The translations under genes and the position numbers were made by a program. A stretch of 64,000 bases of DNA, taken from Mesorhizobium japonicum MAFF 303099. Lineage in GTDB: Bacteria; Pseudomonadota; Alphaproteobacteria; Rhizobiales; Rhizobiaceae. The stretch lies in contig NC_002678.2 of NCBI RefSeq assembly GCF_000009625.1, positions 4,682,001 through 4,746,000 on the forward strand, written 5' to 3'. Every line of letters starts with the position of its first letter. Position 1 is the first letter of the stretch. Positions 42,785 to 53,047 of this stretch are shown in pieces. The notes under the pieces are model-generated. The model worked only from the letters and a program-made list of their open reading frames with translations. It was not told the DNA's origin and made no database searches.

Positions 42785-43753
42785 ATGGAAAACAAAAAGA
42801 TGAAGAAAGTCTATGTGGCAGGCCATCGCGGCCTTGTTGGATCGGCCACGATGAGAGCCCTCGAGGCGTTAGGATCCTATGAGATAATAACACGTACTCA
42901 CGACGAACTGGATCTATTTGACCGGAGCGAGACGCGCAGGTTCTTCATGTCGCAGCGGCCAGATTACGTCGTTATGTGCGCCGCGAAGGTTGGTGGTATA
43001 CTGGCGAACGCCAGCTCCCCTGTCGATTTCCTTCATAACAACCTCGCGATTCAAGTCAGTGTTTTTGATGCCGCTTACGCTTCCGGCGTCGAACGGATGA
43101 TTTTTCTTGGCTCCTCGTGTATCTATCCACGCGACTGTCCGCAGCCGATACGGGAGGAATACCTTCTCACTGGTCCGCTTGAAGCGACGAATCGTCCCTA
43201 CGCTTTGGCAAAAATCGCAGGTGTCGAATCGTGCTGGTCTTTCAACCGGCAGTACAAGGCGCGCTATCTCGCGTTGATGCCGACCAATTTATATGGTCCC
43301 GGCGATAATTATCACCCCGAAAATTGTCACGTTCTGCCTGCTCTGATACGCCGCTTTCATCAAGCTAAAATGAACGGCGACTCCTCTGTGGGGGTCTGGG
43401 GATCCGGAAATCCTCGGCGAGAGTTTATGTATTCGTCGGATGTAGGCGATGCCATTGCGTTCCTGCTTGGCCTGCCAGATTCGGATTTTGACGCCTTGAC
43501 AGCCCCCGACACTGCGCCCCTGATTAATGTTGGCGTTGGTGAGGACGTCACAATTCGCGAGGTGGCGGAACTCGTCAAGGCGGCGGTCGGCTGGGAGGGC
43601 AATTTGGTGTTCGACACGACGAAGCCAGACGGTACTCCGCGCAAGCTACTGGACGTAACGCGCTTGCGTAACCTTGGCTGGAAAGCCAAAACGTCTCTTG
43701 GTGCCGGGTTGCAAGCGACGTATGAGGATTTTCTTCGCCTTCATGCGGCTTGA
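42785..43753 (+). CDS. nolK: GDP-L-fucose synthase NolK
   Basis: 322 residues. Converts GDP-4-keto-6-deoxymannose to GDP-fucose by epimerisation and NADPH reduction. Seen: [39 protein letters not shown], the Tyr-X3-Lys pair in [11 protein letters not shown], and [20 protein letters not shown]. Completes the nodZ-noeL-nolK unit; its gap to noeL is 71 bases. Confidence 0.96.
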   Translation: MENKKMKKVYVAGHRGLVGSATMRALEALGSYEIITRTHDELDLFDRSETRRFFMSQRPDYVVMCAAKVGGILANASSPVDFLHNNLAIQVSVFDAAYASGVERMIFLGSSCIYPRDCPQPIREEYLLTGPLEATNRPYALAKIAGVESCWSFNRQYKARYLALMPTNLYGPGDNYHPENCHVLPALIRRFHQAKMNGDSSVGVWGSGNPRREFMYSSDVGDAIAFLLGLPDSDFDALTAPDTAPLINVGVGEDVTIREVAELVKAAVGWEGNLVFDTTKPDGTPRKLLDVTRLRNLGWKAKTSLGAGLQATYEDFLRLHAA

Positions 43754-44834
43754 TGTGGAAGCGCGCATCCAGGTTGGACTGCATGTCCGACCGGGTGCAA
43801 GCTCGCCCAGTCCGGCCAAACAGATGAGAGGGACGCATACATCTCGAGGCGGCCGCAATAGTGGCCTGTGCTGACTTTGCAGACCGGACCTCTCTGCGAC
43901 CTGCGATGCAGAGGATCACCCAGAAGCTTGCCCAAGCCAAATGGGAAGGGGAAGGCCGCATAACTGGCCGCATCTGGAACGGCTGTGCGTGAGCGCCGTC
44001 AACTCAAGCCGCCAGTTAGAACTGCTCGACCTCGCGGGAGCCGCTGCTTACGAAGCTGGCATCGACAGGAAAGCCAACCAGGCCCGCATCATGCCTCGAG
44101 GCAGGCCTTATCCAAGGCGGTGCATGCGGAAATGGCGGGCGTCGACGTATGCTTTTCAACTCGCGCTTAGCCGCAGGCGGGATCATGTCCCCCTGCGTGG
44201 TGGAGCTGGCGGCATTGGTCGCCGTGCTCTCCGGCATGGGCCGGGCTGATCGGATTGGTTCAGTCTGCGTTGTTAGCGCCGAACTCACTCGCCTCAAGGT
44301 CATGGCGCCACAAGCGCGGATTCGCGGCGCCGTGGTGCGGGCGTTACAACTCATGCAGCAGCGGGTCTCGTTGATGGCGAAGCGGGCTGCCCTGAACCAA
44401 TCGCTCGCGTCTGCGGCGCGCCAAGCTGTCGCGCAACGCGATCATCCTGACGCTCTGGGATGGCAGTGGCAGGTGACCGCCTATATGGCAGTGGCAGGTG
44501 ACCGCCTATGCGGTGAGCACGCTTGGCCTTAGCTCGATTGGCATCGACCCCAACCGGCCCTGGTCATCGCGCCGTGCCACAGCTTTTACCGCCAAGTGAA
44601 GCCGATCAGCTGCGACCGCTCGCCGCGACAACCCTGGCGCCAGGCTATGCTCTGCTCGGCTGGTTCGAGCCCGTCGCCGCTGTGTTCATCCGCAGCATCG
44701 AATGCCATATCCGCTGCAGCCTCGAATGCAATAACCGTCGTAGCTTTTCAGAGTGCCTCTCGGAGTTGTTGAAAAACCCGGAAGTCAATTGCCCGTTTTA
44801 CCTTTTCGGCAATGTTGAGGTGTCTGAGAATGGC
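43754..44834. other. About 1.1 kb of decayed sequence, including a 25-bp tandem repeat
   Basis: Several frames of 60-130 codons are open on the plus strand, but none has a ribosome site, and they overlap in different frames, the signature of a decaying region. ATGGCAGTGGCAGGTGACCG plus CCTAT is repeated head to tail at 44460-44484 and 44485-44509. I recognise no gene family here. Confidence 0.45.
44460..44509 (+). repeat. Perfect 25-bp tandem duplication
   Basis: Two adjacent identical copies of a unit starting ATGGCAGTGGCAGG and ending CCGCCTAT. Probably a recent slippage or duplication in non-coding sequence. Confidence 0.85.
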
Positions 44835-45746
44835 TCAAACGATACCCCGTTTGGCTTCATGCAATGTCTCGCCCAGTCCGACGAGACGGGCTGCGGCCTG
44901 ACCCGTCGGCATGTCAATGACCGTGATTGCGCTTGCCGCAAGGAAACGACGCTCGTTCTTGGTCAGCGTCGCTGTATCGATTGCCGCAAAATGTGGGCCA
45001 TTGGAGCGCTTCATGATCTGCCGGGCATAGGTGCGCAGCATCTGATCGTTGAAGCGGCAGCCGATGAAGAAAAGACCACGACTAGCTCGCCGTTCCTTCA
45101 CCAGGTCAGGGATCGGCGTCTGGATGTCGATTTCGCTCAGCACTTCAACGTAGTCGGAATCTGCGACGAGGAAGTTTGCGGCCGGCCTGGCACCGCCGTG
45201 AGGGGCGTAGAGAACCGTCTTCGCCGCTGGTGCGGATTCGAGTAATATCCCGGACAAATCGTAGGCTTTCGTCCAAATGTCACCGATCTCGTGCGCCCGT
45301 GTTACGCCCTGTATTTCGACGACGTCCGTTCGGCGGGTCTGTATTAGAGCCGCGCGCATGGCACCGTCGTACCAGCTGTCGACGATCACGGAGAGCGGCA
45401 GCGTTGCAAGCCAGGCATGCAAGATGGTCGGCACCACCGGGGCCGCGAATATTTCGGCCATCCAAACTTGAAGCGTCCGGCGGTGCCGGCGCTGTTCGAT
45501 ATACTGCGCTACCGACCACATGTTGGTGCGAATCTTCGAAGGGGCTGGCGCGCGCTTGTTGAGCGCTGCGGCAACGGCTTCGGGGGTATGCGGTACGGGC
45601 GGTCCCGCGGAGCGGATCTCAAGCAGACCCGGGCCGAGATAGGGAATGACCTGATCGGCCGCGAGCCCTTTCTTCAAAAGGTCAAGCTGCCTTTCGGCAA
45701 AACTGTCCCGAATGACGACGAGATGGCCCGAGGTCATTGTGTTCAT
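44835..45746 (-). CDS. SIR2-like domain protein at the end of the nif operon
   Basis: 303 residues from the ATG at 45746; a longer upstream frame overlaps nifT and nifZ and is not credible. Blocks VIPYLGPGLLEI (a degenerate SIR2-type 'G.G.S' nucleotide loop), YIEQRRHRRTLQVWMAEIF, LPLSVIVDSWYDGAMRAAL and GLFFIGCRFNDQMLRTYARQ suggest a SIR2_2-type NAD-binding domain. It follows nifT by 41 bases on the same strand, so it should be expressed with nifB-fdxN-nifZ-nifT. Possible roles (NAD-linked control or protection of nitrogenase) are speculation; no catalytic His is certain. Confidence 0.65.
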   Translation of the reverse strand: MNTMTSGHLVVIRDSFAERQLDLLKKGLAADQVIPYLGPGLLEIRSAGPPVPHTPEAVAAALNKRAPAPSKIRTNMWSVAQYIEQRRHRRTLQVWMAEIFAAPVVPTILHAWLATLPLSVIVDSWYDGAMRAALIQTRRTDVVEIQGVTRAHEIGDIWTKAYDLSGILLESAPAAKTVLYAPHGGARPAANFLVADSDYVEVLSEIDIQTPIPDLVKERRASRGLFFIGCRFNDQMLRTYARQIMKRSNGPHFAAIDTATLTKNERRFLAASAITVIDMPTGQAAARLVGLGETLHEAKRGIV

Positions 45747-45787
45747 GCTCGTATCCCTTTGCCGCTCTCTTTGTGTCAACCCGAAGG

Positions 45788-46000
45788 TCAGTCCTCGTCG
45801 GAAATCTTCCTTGCTTCCACGGTAATCGGCAAAGGCGTATCGCGCGGAAGGTCGGGCAGGACTAGCCGCCAGCCGTTCTTCAGCGTCACGGCGCCACCCC
45901 ATAAGTGTTCGTTGTCGACCTTGATGATCGGCTCTTCGAGATCCTTTTTGGGAATATATGCCGACAAGCCAGCACGGGTCCTGCGGATCATTACCCTCAT
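45788..46000 (-). CDS. nifT: NifT/FixU protein
   Basis: 70 residues with the NifT/FixU signature: MRVMIRRTRAGLSAYIPKKD, LEEPIIKVDNEHLWGGAVTL, then NGWRLVLPDLP. Small protein linked to nif operons, exact role unknown. Its start overlaps the nifZ stop (ATGA). Confidence 0.92.
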   Translation of the reverse strand: MRVMIRRTRAGLSAYIPKKDLEEPIIKVDNEHLWGGAVTLKNGWRLVLPDLPRDTPLPITVEARKISDED

Positions 46001-46323
46001 CGGGCCGTTCCTTCGTCAAACCCAGCACCGATTTCGGCACTGGAAGGAGTCCGGGCCGTCTCAAGGCTCATGAGTTCACGCGCACGCATGCCGACGACGG
46101 TGCCGCGATCGACCCATTCGACCGCATAGATGTAGAACTGCTGGAGAAAGGTGCCGATGTCGCGCACATAGCCCTCGTCGCCTTTGAGCACCAGATTTTC
46201 ACCGATCTCCTTGCCCGGATAGGTGCCGTCATTTTTTATGTGGCGTGTGGCGCGGACCCGCTCACCCGGCATGAATCGCGGGGGTGTACGGATTTCGATG
46301 TCCTGTTCGCGTCCGAGGCTCAT
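45997..46323 (-). CDS. nifZ: NifZ, nitrogenase P-cluster maturation protein
   Basis: 108 residues from the ATG at 46323 (RBS AAAGGAACGGCC). NifZ helps form the second P-cluster of the MoFe protein. Seen: PPRFMPGERVRATRHIKNDG, TYPGKEIGENLVLKGDEGYV and QFYIYAVEWVDRGTVVGMR, the SH3-like NifZ core. Between fdxN and nifT. Confidence 0.93.
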   Translation of the reverse strand: MSLGREQDIEIRTPPRFMPGERVRATRHIKNDGTYPGKEIGENLVLKGDEGYVRDIGTFLQQFYIYAVEWVDRGTVVGMRARELMSLETARTPSSAEIGAGFDEGTAR

Positions 46324-46413
46324 GGCCGTTCCTTTCTCTCGGCTGCAGCTTTCCAACAGGAGGTCGATGGTCCTGCGGAGGCGCCTCGACCGTGTCAGTA
46401 GCCGAAATGGAGG

Positions 46414-46614
46414 TCAGGCAGGGACGCAAGTCTTCGACACCGGACATACCGAGGCGCATTGCTGCGTTTCGAAGGTCCCCTCGCATTCGGTGCACTTTTT
46501 CGGATCGATCACGTAGGTCTCGCCCTTGAACTTAATCGCGCCCGAAGGGCATTCAAACTCACAGGCACCGCACTGGGTGCATTGGGAAGCGATGATCTTA
46601 AAGGCCATTTTCAA
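46414..46614 (-). CDS. fdxN: 2[4Fe-4S] ferredoxin FdxN
   Basis: 66 residues: [18 protein letters not shown] binds the first cluster and [20 protein letters not shown] the second, with the small insert typical of FdxN. Electron donor linked to NifB/nitrogenase function in rhizobia. 26 bases after nifB. Confidence 0.95.
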   Translation of the reverse strand: MKMAFKIIASQCTQCGACEFECPSGAIKFKGETYVIDPKKCTECEGTFETQQCASVCPVSKTCVPA

Positions 46615-46640
46615 CTCCGGTTCGGTTAGAATGAGGCGGC

Positions 46641-48122
46641 TCAGGCCGTCGCAGCCAGTGGCTCACTCCCAAACTCGGCGGCGTAAAGCGCGCCGATCGC
46701 GGTCTCGATGTAGTCATACCCGTAAGCCTCCGTTGCTCGGATCCCACCTTCCTTGAGACGATCCTCGGGGCAATTTCCAATTCTCGCGCACAGCACGATG
46801 TCTACGCCTTCGAGCGTAGAGATGACGCCGTCGAGGCTCTTGTCCTCGGCCCGGCCGCCGAGGCAATACTGTTCGACCTTGCGATGACCGACGAAACTGA
46901 TCCCTTTCGGAGAGGCCTCATAAACCTGGAATTCCTTCGCATGGCCGAAATGCTCGTTGATGCGGCCGCCACCCTTGGTCGCCACCGCTACCAGAAGCGA
47001 TTTGCCGGAGCCTGCGGTCTTGACCATCCCGAGCGCCTCGCTCTTGGCCGCCAGGCGATCGCCCCGCTCGCGCGCGACCACTGCCCGATATGTCTCGCGC
47101 TTGCTGGCGTCGTACGTGACCTTGTCGGGAAGCCGGTCGAGCGTGAATTCCTGGCCACGATCCTCGCCGAGCAGGCCGACAGCATCGGCCCGGCACTGCC
47201 GGCAGTGGCGCATCAACTTGGCGCCGCCTTCGAGACGATCCTGAAGGGCCTTCAGCTCCATTGCCTTGGGGCCGCGCTGCCCACTCAGGCCGTAATGCGT
47301 ACCGTGCGCCGGGTCGGAAATCAGCGGCATGACATTGTGCAGGAACGCGCCGCGCTCCTTGACCCATTTATTCACCTCGATCAGGTGCTCATCGTTTACG
47401 CCGGGGATCATTACCGAATTGATCTTGGTGAGGATGCCGCGCGCCGTCAGCATCTCCAGCCCCGACATCTGTCGTTCGTGCAGGATCGTGGCGGCCTCAA
47501 CGCCGGTATAACGGCGGTTGCCATAGAAGATCCACGGATAGATCTTGGCACCGATCCGCGGGTCGACCATGTTGATGGTGATCGTCACGTGATCGACATT
47601 CATTTCGGCAAGCTCGGCGACGCGGTCTGGCAGCGCGAGCCCGTTGGTTGAGATGCACAGCTTGATGTCGCCGATTTCCTTGGCGACCCGTTGGAATGTC
47701 GCCTTTGTGTTCTTCCAGTCGTAACAGGCATCGCCCGGTCCGGCGATGCCAAGCACGGAAAGCTGCGGCACTTCGTTGGCAACCCCGATCACCTTGCGCA
47801 GCGCCTGGTCGGGCGTCAGCCTTTCCGAAACGATCCCAGGCCGGCTTTCGTTGGCGCAGTCATATTTGCGATTGCAGTAGTTGCATTGAATATTGCAGGC
47901 TGGGGCGACCGCCACATGCATGCGCGCGAAATAGTGGTGCGCTTCCTCTGAAAAGCAGGGATGATCCTTGATCTTCTCCCAGACGGCCGAGTCCATCTCG
48001 TGCGGCTTCGCGGAGGAGCCGCAGGATGAAGATGCGCAGCCACCGGATTTCGCTCTCGCCGGCGACTGATCGAAGACTGTCGTGCCGGAAAGGCCCTGTA
48101 GCGAAATCATCGGTGCGGACAT
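46641..48122 (-). CDS. nifB: FeMo-cofactor biosynthesis radical SAM protein NifB
   Basis: 493 residues from the ATG at 48122 (RBS GGAGCCGCTCC). Builds NifB-co, the 8Fe core of FeMo-co. The SAM cluster motif [14 protein letters not shown] is near residue 78. Further Cys/His residues lie in [10 protein letters not shown] and [11 protein letters not shown]. The C-terminal ~110 residues form a NifX-like domain ([20 protein letters not shown]). Preceded by a perfect sigma-54 promoter and a NifA site; followed by fdxN, nifZ, nifT and the SIR2-like gene. Confidence 0.97.
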   Translation of the reverse strand: MSAPMISLQGLSGTTVFDQSPARAKSGGCASSSCGSSAKPHEMDSAVWEKIKDHPCFSEEAHHYFARMHVAVAPACNIQCNYCNRKYDCANESRPGIVSERLTPDQALRKVIGVANEVPQLSVLGIAGPGDACYDWKNTKATFQRVAKEIGDIKLCISTNGLALPDRVAELAEMNVDHVTITINMVDPRIGAKIYPWIFYGNRRYTGVEAATILHERQMSGLEMLTARGILTKINSVMIPGVNDEHLIEVNKWVKERGAFLHNVMPLISDPAHGTHYGLSGQRGPKAMELKALQDRLEGGAKLMRHCRQCRADAVGLLGEDRGQEFTLDRLPDKVTYDASKRETYRAVVARERGDRLAAKSEALGMVKTAGSGKSLLVAVATKGGGRINEHFGHAKEFQVYEASPKGISFVGHRKVEQYCLGGRAEDKSLDGVISTLEGVDIVLCARIGNCPEDRLKEGGIRATEAYGYDYIETAIGALYAAEFGSEPLAATA

Positions 48123-48163
48123 GGAGCGGCTCCGTGCGTGGTGTGAACATCGCACTTCAGAGC

Positions 48164-48278
48164 GCAAGAGATATGCCAACCCCAAAAGCGGTCTTATCCG
48201 TCATGTTGGCTTTTACGTCGGCCTTTTGTGTCCAATTGTGTCCGTTTCCTGCGACACGGTTTTGTCAGGTCGCCGACA
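48164..48278 (-). promoter_or_regulatory. NifA site and sigma-54 promoter of nifB
   Basis: Minus strand TGGCATATCTCTTGC (48164-48178) matches GG-N10-GC exactly. TGT-N10-ACA at 48263-48278 (TGTCAGGTCGCCGACA on the plus strand) is the NifA site, about 85 bases upstream. Confidence 0.92.
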
Positions 48279-48372
48279 ACGGTCAAAAGCAACGCGAAAA
48301 GTGACGTCTTGTCTCAGTTACGCCCGGTGCGGGCAGCAACCGCGCCCCCACGTTTGATGTCATCAGGGACGT

Positions 48373-50133
48373 TTAGAACTTCTTCACTTCGATATGATGC
48401 CGGCGCAGAGCATAGCCGACCTGCCGCGGCGTGAGACCGAGGAAACGAGCCGCCTTGGCCTGAACCCAGCCGGCTTTCTCCATCGCATCGATCAGTCGGT
48501 CGCGTTCCGTCAGACGCTGGTTGATTGCTGGGCAAGCTGGATGGTTGGGGTCGCAGGTCTCGCCGGGCGATGCCTCATTCTGGGAGGGGCCGACTCGCAT
48601 GGCAGGCAGCGGCGATCCAACCGGCATCATATTGCCACGTGCGAACTCGTCGACGGCATAGGCGCCGTGCGAACGGCCGACTCCTTTCCACAGAAGCGAA
48701 GAAAGGCACTGGCTGTTCTGGCAGGCGAAATCCGACGGAGTGATTGTCATTGAACGCGCAAGTGTGGCCGTCCGTCGCACACAATTCTCCAACTCACGCA
48801 CGTTGCCAGGGAAATAGCATTGCGAGATCAGGTCAAGCGCCGACGGCGTGAAGGCAAGATCGCGATGGTTCTCCTTGTTGAATCTATCGAGGAGAGCTTT
48901 GGCAAGGCGTGGAATATCGCCCGGCCGCTCTCTGAGGGGAGGCAAGACTATTGGCACCACATTGATGCGGTAATAAAGGTCGGCCCTGAACTCTCCATTC
49001 CGGACAGCCATCTCGAGGTCCTTGTTGGTGGCGCATATGAGCCGCACGTCAACCTTTAGGGTCCTGGTGCCGCCCACTCGCTCAAGTTCTCCTTCCTGCA
49101 AGACGCGCAACAGCTTGGCTTGAAAGGCAGGCGAAATCTCGCCGATTTCATCAAGCAGCAGGGTTCCGCCATTCGCCAATTCGAACCGGCCGGCGCGCTG
49201 CAGGATAGCCCCGGTGAAGGCGCCCTTCTCGTGGCCAAAGAGCTCCGATTCCAAGACGCTTTCGGGCAATGCGGCGCAGTTCAATTTGACGAAGGATTTC
49301 TCCCTCCGATGCGAAAGCTTATGGATGGCCTGTGCAAAGAACTCCTTGCCGGTACCGCTTTCGCCTCGCAGAAGCACGGTGGAATTGGTCCTGGCCACGA
49401 CCGAGACGATCTCCAGCACTTGCTTGAGTGCGGGACTTTCTCCGATGATTCCGTCGATCTTGACATGCGGATGTCGGGCCGGATGGGTCCTGTCCTCGTC
49501 GAGCGATTGCTCTGGTCTCGGTTGCTTCTCGATAAGTCGCTGACCAGCCGTGCTCAAAGTGCGATGCAGGCGGATGGTCCGGCCGACCAGATTGGCGACC
49601 ATGGCCAGGAAACGTAAGTCCTCCTCGTAACGGAACTTGGTGGTACCGTTCCTGACCCGGTCGATCGACAGCGTCCCGAAGATCTTTTCCTCAGCCTTTA
49701 GCGGGACACCGATAAACGCAGTTGCGATCGTGCCGCTGGTCGATTGAGGATCGGCCTGAAACAGCTCCGACGTGCTTGTGTCTTGTATGACGATCGGCAC
49801 TCCAGTAGCGACGATTTTGTCTATTACGGCCTGGGGTATGACACTGCCGATGGCTGACTGAGGCACAGCGCCGCCGGTAGTTGCGCTAATCTGCGGCTCT
49901 CCTTCAGCGTCCAGGACGACAATTGCGCCATGACGCATTTGCACAAACGAGGAGAGGATATTCGCGACATTGGCAAGCGTAATCTCCAGCCGGGTCGGGG
50001 CAGTCAGAATCTTCGATATCTCGTAGATTCCCCCGAGCAAGCTGTCCGCATTGCGCGCCGCTTCGACCGCAGGTTCAGGCGGGGTGTTCCGAGATACAAT
50101 TTCACCGACCTGATCTGGAAGCATGTGAGCCAT
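48373..50133 (-). CDS. nifA2: Nitrogen-fixation activator NifA, copy 2
   Basis: 586 residues; the ATG at 50133 has TTGAGGTGTTTGC before it. GAF domain (about 45-200), AAA+ domain with [15 protein letters not shown], a normal GAFTGA loop and [14 protein letters not shown], an interdomain CQNSQC (CX4C) for oxygen sensing, and a Fis-type helix-turn-helix (AARFLGLTPRQVGYALRR). It lies 156 bases after fixX on the same strand, so it is likely transcribed from the fixA promoter in a positive loop as well as from its own signals. The main nif activator by structure. Confidence 0.96.
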   Translation of the reverse strand: MAHMLPDQVGEIVSRNTPPEPAVEAARNADSLLGGIYEISKILTAPTRLEITLANVANILSSFVQMRHGAIVVLDAEGEPQISATTGGAVPQSAIGSVIPQAVIDKIVATGVPIVIQDTSTSELFQADPQSTSGTIATAFIGVPLKAEEKIFGTLSIDRVRNGTTKFRYEEDLRFLAMVANLVGRTIRLHRTLSTAGQRLIEKQPRPEQSLDEDRTHPARHPHVKIDGIIGESPALKQVLEIVSVVARTNSTVLLRGESGTGKEFFAQAIHKLSHRREKSFVKLNCAALPESVLESELFGHEKGAFTGAILQRAGRFELANGGTLLLDEIGEISPAFQAKLLRVLQEGELERVGGTRTLKVDVRLICATNKDLEMAVRNGEFRADLYYRINVVPIVLPPLRERPGDIPRLAKALLDRFNKENHRDLAFTPSALDLISQCYFPGNVRELENCVRRTATLARSMTITPSDFACQNSQCLSSLLWKGVGRSHGAYAVDEFARGNMMPVGSPLPAMRVGPSQNEASPGETCDPNHPACPAINQRLTERDRLIDAMEKAGWVQAKAARFLGLTPRQVGYALRRHHIEVKKF

Positions 50134-50289
50134 GCAAACACCTCAAGGGTTGTCCAAGGTGCTCCTCCCAGGCCCTTTTTTGTATTTTGAGTTCCAGAAA
50201 CATAGTATTTTCAGCCTTTCGGCAATTGTGAACAATATTGGCGGTCTTGACCGCATTCCGAGCCTCTCGTTTCCCGCTCTTTGCGCCAG

Positions 50290-50589
50290 TCATCCGAACT
50301 TGAAGAGAACGCCGAAGCCGCCGCGCGGGTAATTCCACACGATCTCACCGCTGGCCTCGCACAGCACGCGACAGGTGCCGCATTCCATGCAGCCGTCGGA
50401 AGTGGTCTCCACCTGTCCCTTGTCGTTCAACTCATAGCATTTGGCCGGGCAGATGTGTGTCAGCGCGAGCAGGTTCGCGCTCGGCCTCTCGTGCGGTCGC
50501 ACTTTGATATGCGGGCGGCCCGGATCGACCAGATAGCGGTTCTGATAAAGCTTCTCCTCGACACGTAACTTCGTCACGGCCATCGTCAT
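50290..50589 (-). CDS. fixX: Ferredoxin-like protein FixX
   Basis: 99 residues with AGGAGAAACAGG before the ATG. Cluster ligands in [11 protein letters not shown] and [12 protein letters not shown]. Works with FixABC to pass electrons to nitrogenase by flavin-based bifurcation. Twelve bases after fixC. Confidence 0.96.
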   Translation of the reverse strand: MTMAVTKLRVEEKLYQNRYLVDPGRPHIKVRPHERPSANLLALTHICPAKCYELNDKGQVETTSDGCMECGTCRVLCEASGEIVWNYPRGGFGVLFKFG

Positions 50590-50601
50590 CCTGTTTCTCC
50601 T

Positions 50602-51909
50602 TCAGCGCCAGGCGAGTGCCAGGCGGACCACATCGCTGATCAGCCCCCAGCGCGAACGCGCCTTGATGAAGGCAGCAGTGGTCGCCTTTTCCTTCTCGAT
50701 TTTCGGGGTTCCGTCGACCCGCATGAAGTTCTGCGCGGCCTGCGACATCAACTGCGGGTAAGTCATGAAGAAATTGCGGGAATTGGTGTGTATCAGGGCC
50801 GGCATGTCCTTATATTTCATCAGGTCTTTGACTACGAAGGACTTGTCCAGCATGGTCTTGTAGAGGGCGAGGTTCCTCCTGATCATCGGCTGGTTGCGGC
50901 CCTTGATCTCAATGATTGCCTCGCCCGCGATGCGACCGGAAGTCATGGCAAGGTTCGAACCCTCGCGGTGAATAGCGTTGTTCAGTTGGGCGGCATCACC
51001 GACCGCCACCCAACCGTCGCCGAAGAGCTGCGGAATTGCCTTGTAGCCACCTTCGGGAATGAGATGCGCGGAATACTCCTTGACTTCCGAGCCCGCGATC
51101 AGCGGCCGGATCGAAGGATGGTTTTTGAAGTTGTCGAGGAGGACGTAAGGGCTCTCCATTGTCTGGGCGAAATCGGAGACGAGGCAGCCGATGCCGAGAG
51201 AGATCGACTCCTTGTTGGTGTAGAGGAAGGCCAGTCCGGCCATGCTGCGGGAAATCGTGCCCGCCGCTTCGATCACGCAGCCTTCGTCGCCCTGGAGGCC
51301 GAACCGCTGCTCAATGACCTCATCGGGTAGGAAATGCATTTCCTTGACAGCGAGCGCCACGCTTTCTGGCTTCGGCATCTTGCGCAGGCCGGCCCGTGTA
51401 CCGAGCAGTCCGTTGACACCTTCTGCGAGCACGACGACGTCCGCGTAGATCGGCCCGCCAGCCCGGTCGGTGCGCACGCCGATCACCTTGCCGCTGGCAT
51501 TGCGGATAAGTTCGGTCACCGTCGTCTCGCACAGCACCGTCGCGCCGGCCTGGCGCACCTTGCGCGAAAACCACTTGTCGAATTGGGCGCGGATGATCGT
51601 GTAGCGATTGGGCTTCGCCTCGTTGAAATCGTCCGATCGATACTGCATCCCGGTGTGGGAGGTGTCGTCCATCACCCAGAATCGCTGCTCGACCAGATGC
51701 CGCTCGAGAGGCGCATCATCCCGGAAATCCGGAATGATTTGCTCCAACATGTCGGCGTACATGATGGCGCCCTGGACATTCTTGGAGCCCGGATACTCGC
51801 CGCGCTCCAACTGCAGCACCGTCAGGCCCTGGCTTGCCATGGTGTAGGCGGCCGCGTTTCCGGACATACCGGCCCCGACGACGATGGCGTCGAATTCTTC
51901 CTCGATCAT
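50602..51909 (-). CDS. fixC: Electron-transfer flavoprotein-quinone oxidoreductase FixC
   Basis: 435 residues. FAD motif [16 protein letters not shown], the block [23 protein letters not shown]-binding [20 protein letters not shown] and the membrane-associated C-terminus [18 protein letters not shown]. Third gene of fixABCX. Confidence 0.97.
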   Translation of the reverse strand: MIEEEFDAIVVGAGMSGNAAAYTMASQGLTVLQLERGEYPGSKNVQGAIMYADMLEQIIPDFRDDAPLERHLVEQRFWVMDDTSHTGMQYRSDDFNEAKPNRYTIIRAQFDKWFSRKVRQAGATVLCETTVTELIRNASGKVIGVRTDRAGGPIYADVVVLAEGVNGLLGTRAGLRKMPKPESVALAVKEMHFLPDEVIEQRFGLQGDEGCVIEAAGTISRSMAGLAFLYTNKESISLGIGCLVSDFAQTMESPYVLLDNFKNHPSIRPLIAGSEVKEYSAHLIPEGGYKAIPQLFGDGWVAVGDAAQLNNAIHREGSNLAMTSGRIAGEAIIEIKGRNQPMIRRNLALYKTMLDKSFVVKDLMKYKDMPALIHTNSRNFFMTYPQLMSQAAQNFMRVDGTPKIEKEKATTAAFIKARSRWGLISDVVRLALAWR

Positions 51910-51920
51910 GGCCCTCTCCC

Positions 51921-53027
51921 TTAGCTCGCAAGCTTGTCGTGGCTGTGCGGCGACAGCCGCCGGGTGAAAGCTTCCGTCAATGCCGGCAGGAAACGGATTG
52001 CGTCGGTGACGATGCCGAGATGGGCAAATTCGAAGATCGGGGCGTTCGGGTCGGTGTTGATGGCTACGATCAAATCAGCCCCCTCCACGCCAACCCGATG
52101 CTGAATGGCGCCGGAAATCCCGGCCGCTATGTAAAGCTTTGGCCGGATGGTCTTGCCCGTTTGGCCAACCTGCCGATCGGCAGGCATCCAGCCCTTCTGG
52201 ACCAACGGGCGCGAACAGCCATATTCGGCGCCGATTGCCCGCGCTAGATTCTTCACAAGCTGCAAATTCTCCGCTGAGCCGAGACCGAGGCCTCCGGCAA
52301 CCACGATGTCGGCGTAGGCGAGATTTGCCTTTGCCGATTGGCGATCGAGGTTGAAGCCAAGGACTTTGGTGATGATCTCTTCCTCGGTCATTGACAGCTT
52401 GTGCCGGATGACACGCCCGACCGGCTTGTCCGTCCGCGGTGGCATGGCCATAACCCTCGGTCGTACCGTGGCCATCTGCGGCCGGTAGTTGAGCGTATAG
52501 ATCGTGCACAGCAAGGAACCCCCGAAAGTCGGACGGGTCGCGGCGAGCGAACCGTCGACATCTACATCGAGTTCGGTACAGTCGGCAGTGAGCCCTGTCA
52601 GCAAGGTCGTCGCTACTGAGCCAGCGAGATCCCTGCCGAGCGTGGTCGCACCGAGAAGCAGGATTTCCGGCTTGTGGGTATTGACCAGATCCGTCATCGC
52701 CTTAGTGAAAGGCTCGTTGCGATAGTCGGCAAGCAACGGTGCCTCGACGAGGTAGACAAGGTCGGCGCCGTAAGCGAAGGCCTCGGCAACGGCATGCTGC
52801 GTCGCGTCACCCGGCGGTCCAAGCACGATCCCCGCAAGCTGGATGCCTAGCTTGTCGGCGAGCTTGCGGCCTTCGCCAAGCAGTTCGAAGGACACGGGAT
52901 GGACCTCGCTGCGTTCCAGTTCGATGAAAACCCAGACGTGCCGATAGTCCCTAAAGTGCTCAGGCAATTCCCTCTTGATGCCGGCACGGCCGGCGGAAGG
53001 AGGGGCTTCGCGGTTAGCGTTCGACAT
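51921..53027 (-). CDS. fixB: Electron-transfer flavoprotein alpha subunit FixB
   Basis: 368 residues from the second of two tandem ATGs (53027), which has the better distance to AAGGAG. N-terminal ETF domain ([20 protein letters not shown]) and C-terminal FAD-binding domain ([20 protein letters not shown], then AIQHRVG). Pairs with FixA. Confidence 0.97.
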   Translation of the reverse strand: MSNANREAPPSAGRAGIKRELPEHFRDYRHVWVFIELERSEVHPVSFELLGEGRKLADKLGIQLAGIVLGPPGDATQHAVAEAFAYGADLVYLVEAPLLADYRNEPFTKAMTDLVNTHKPEILLLGATTLGRDLAGSVATTLLTGLTADCTELDVDVDGSLAATRPTFGGSLLCTIYTLNYRPQMATVRPRVMAMPPRTDKPVGRVIRHKLSMTEEEIITKVLGFNLDRQSAKANLAYADIVVAGGLGLGSAENLQLVKNLARAIGAEYGCSRPLVQKGWMPADRQVGQTGKTIRPKLYIAAGISGAIQHRVGVEGADLIVAINTDPNAPIFEFAHLGIVTDAIRFLPALTEAFTRRLSPHSHDKLAS

Positions 53028-53047
53028 CATCTCTCCTTGCCGTCCCG

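Noticed and set aside
45747..46064. N-terminal extension of the SIR2-like ORF
   Set aside because: It overlaps nifT and the start of nifZ; the start at 45746 leaves a normal intergenic gap.
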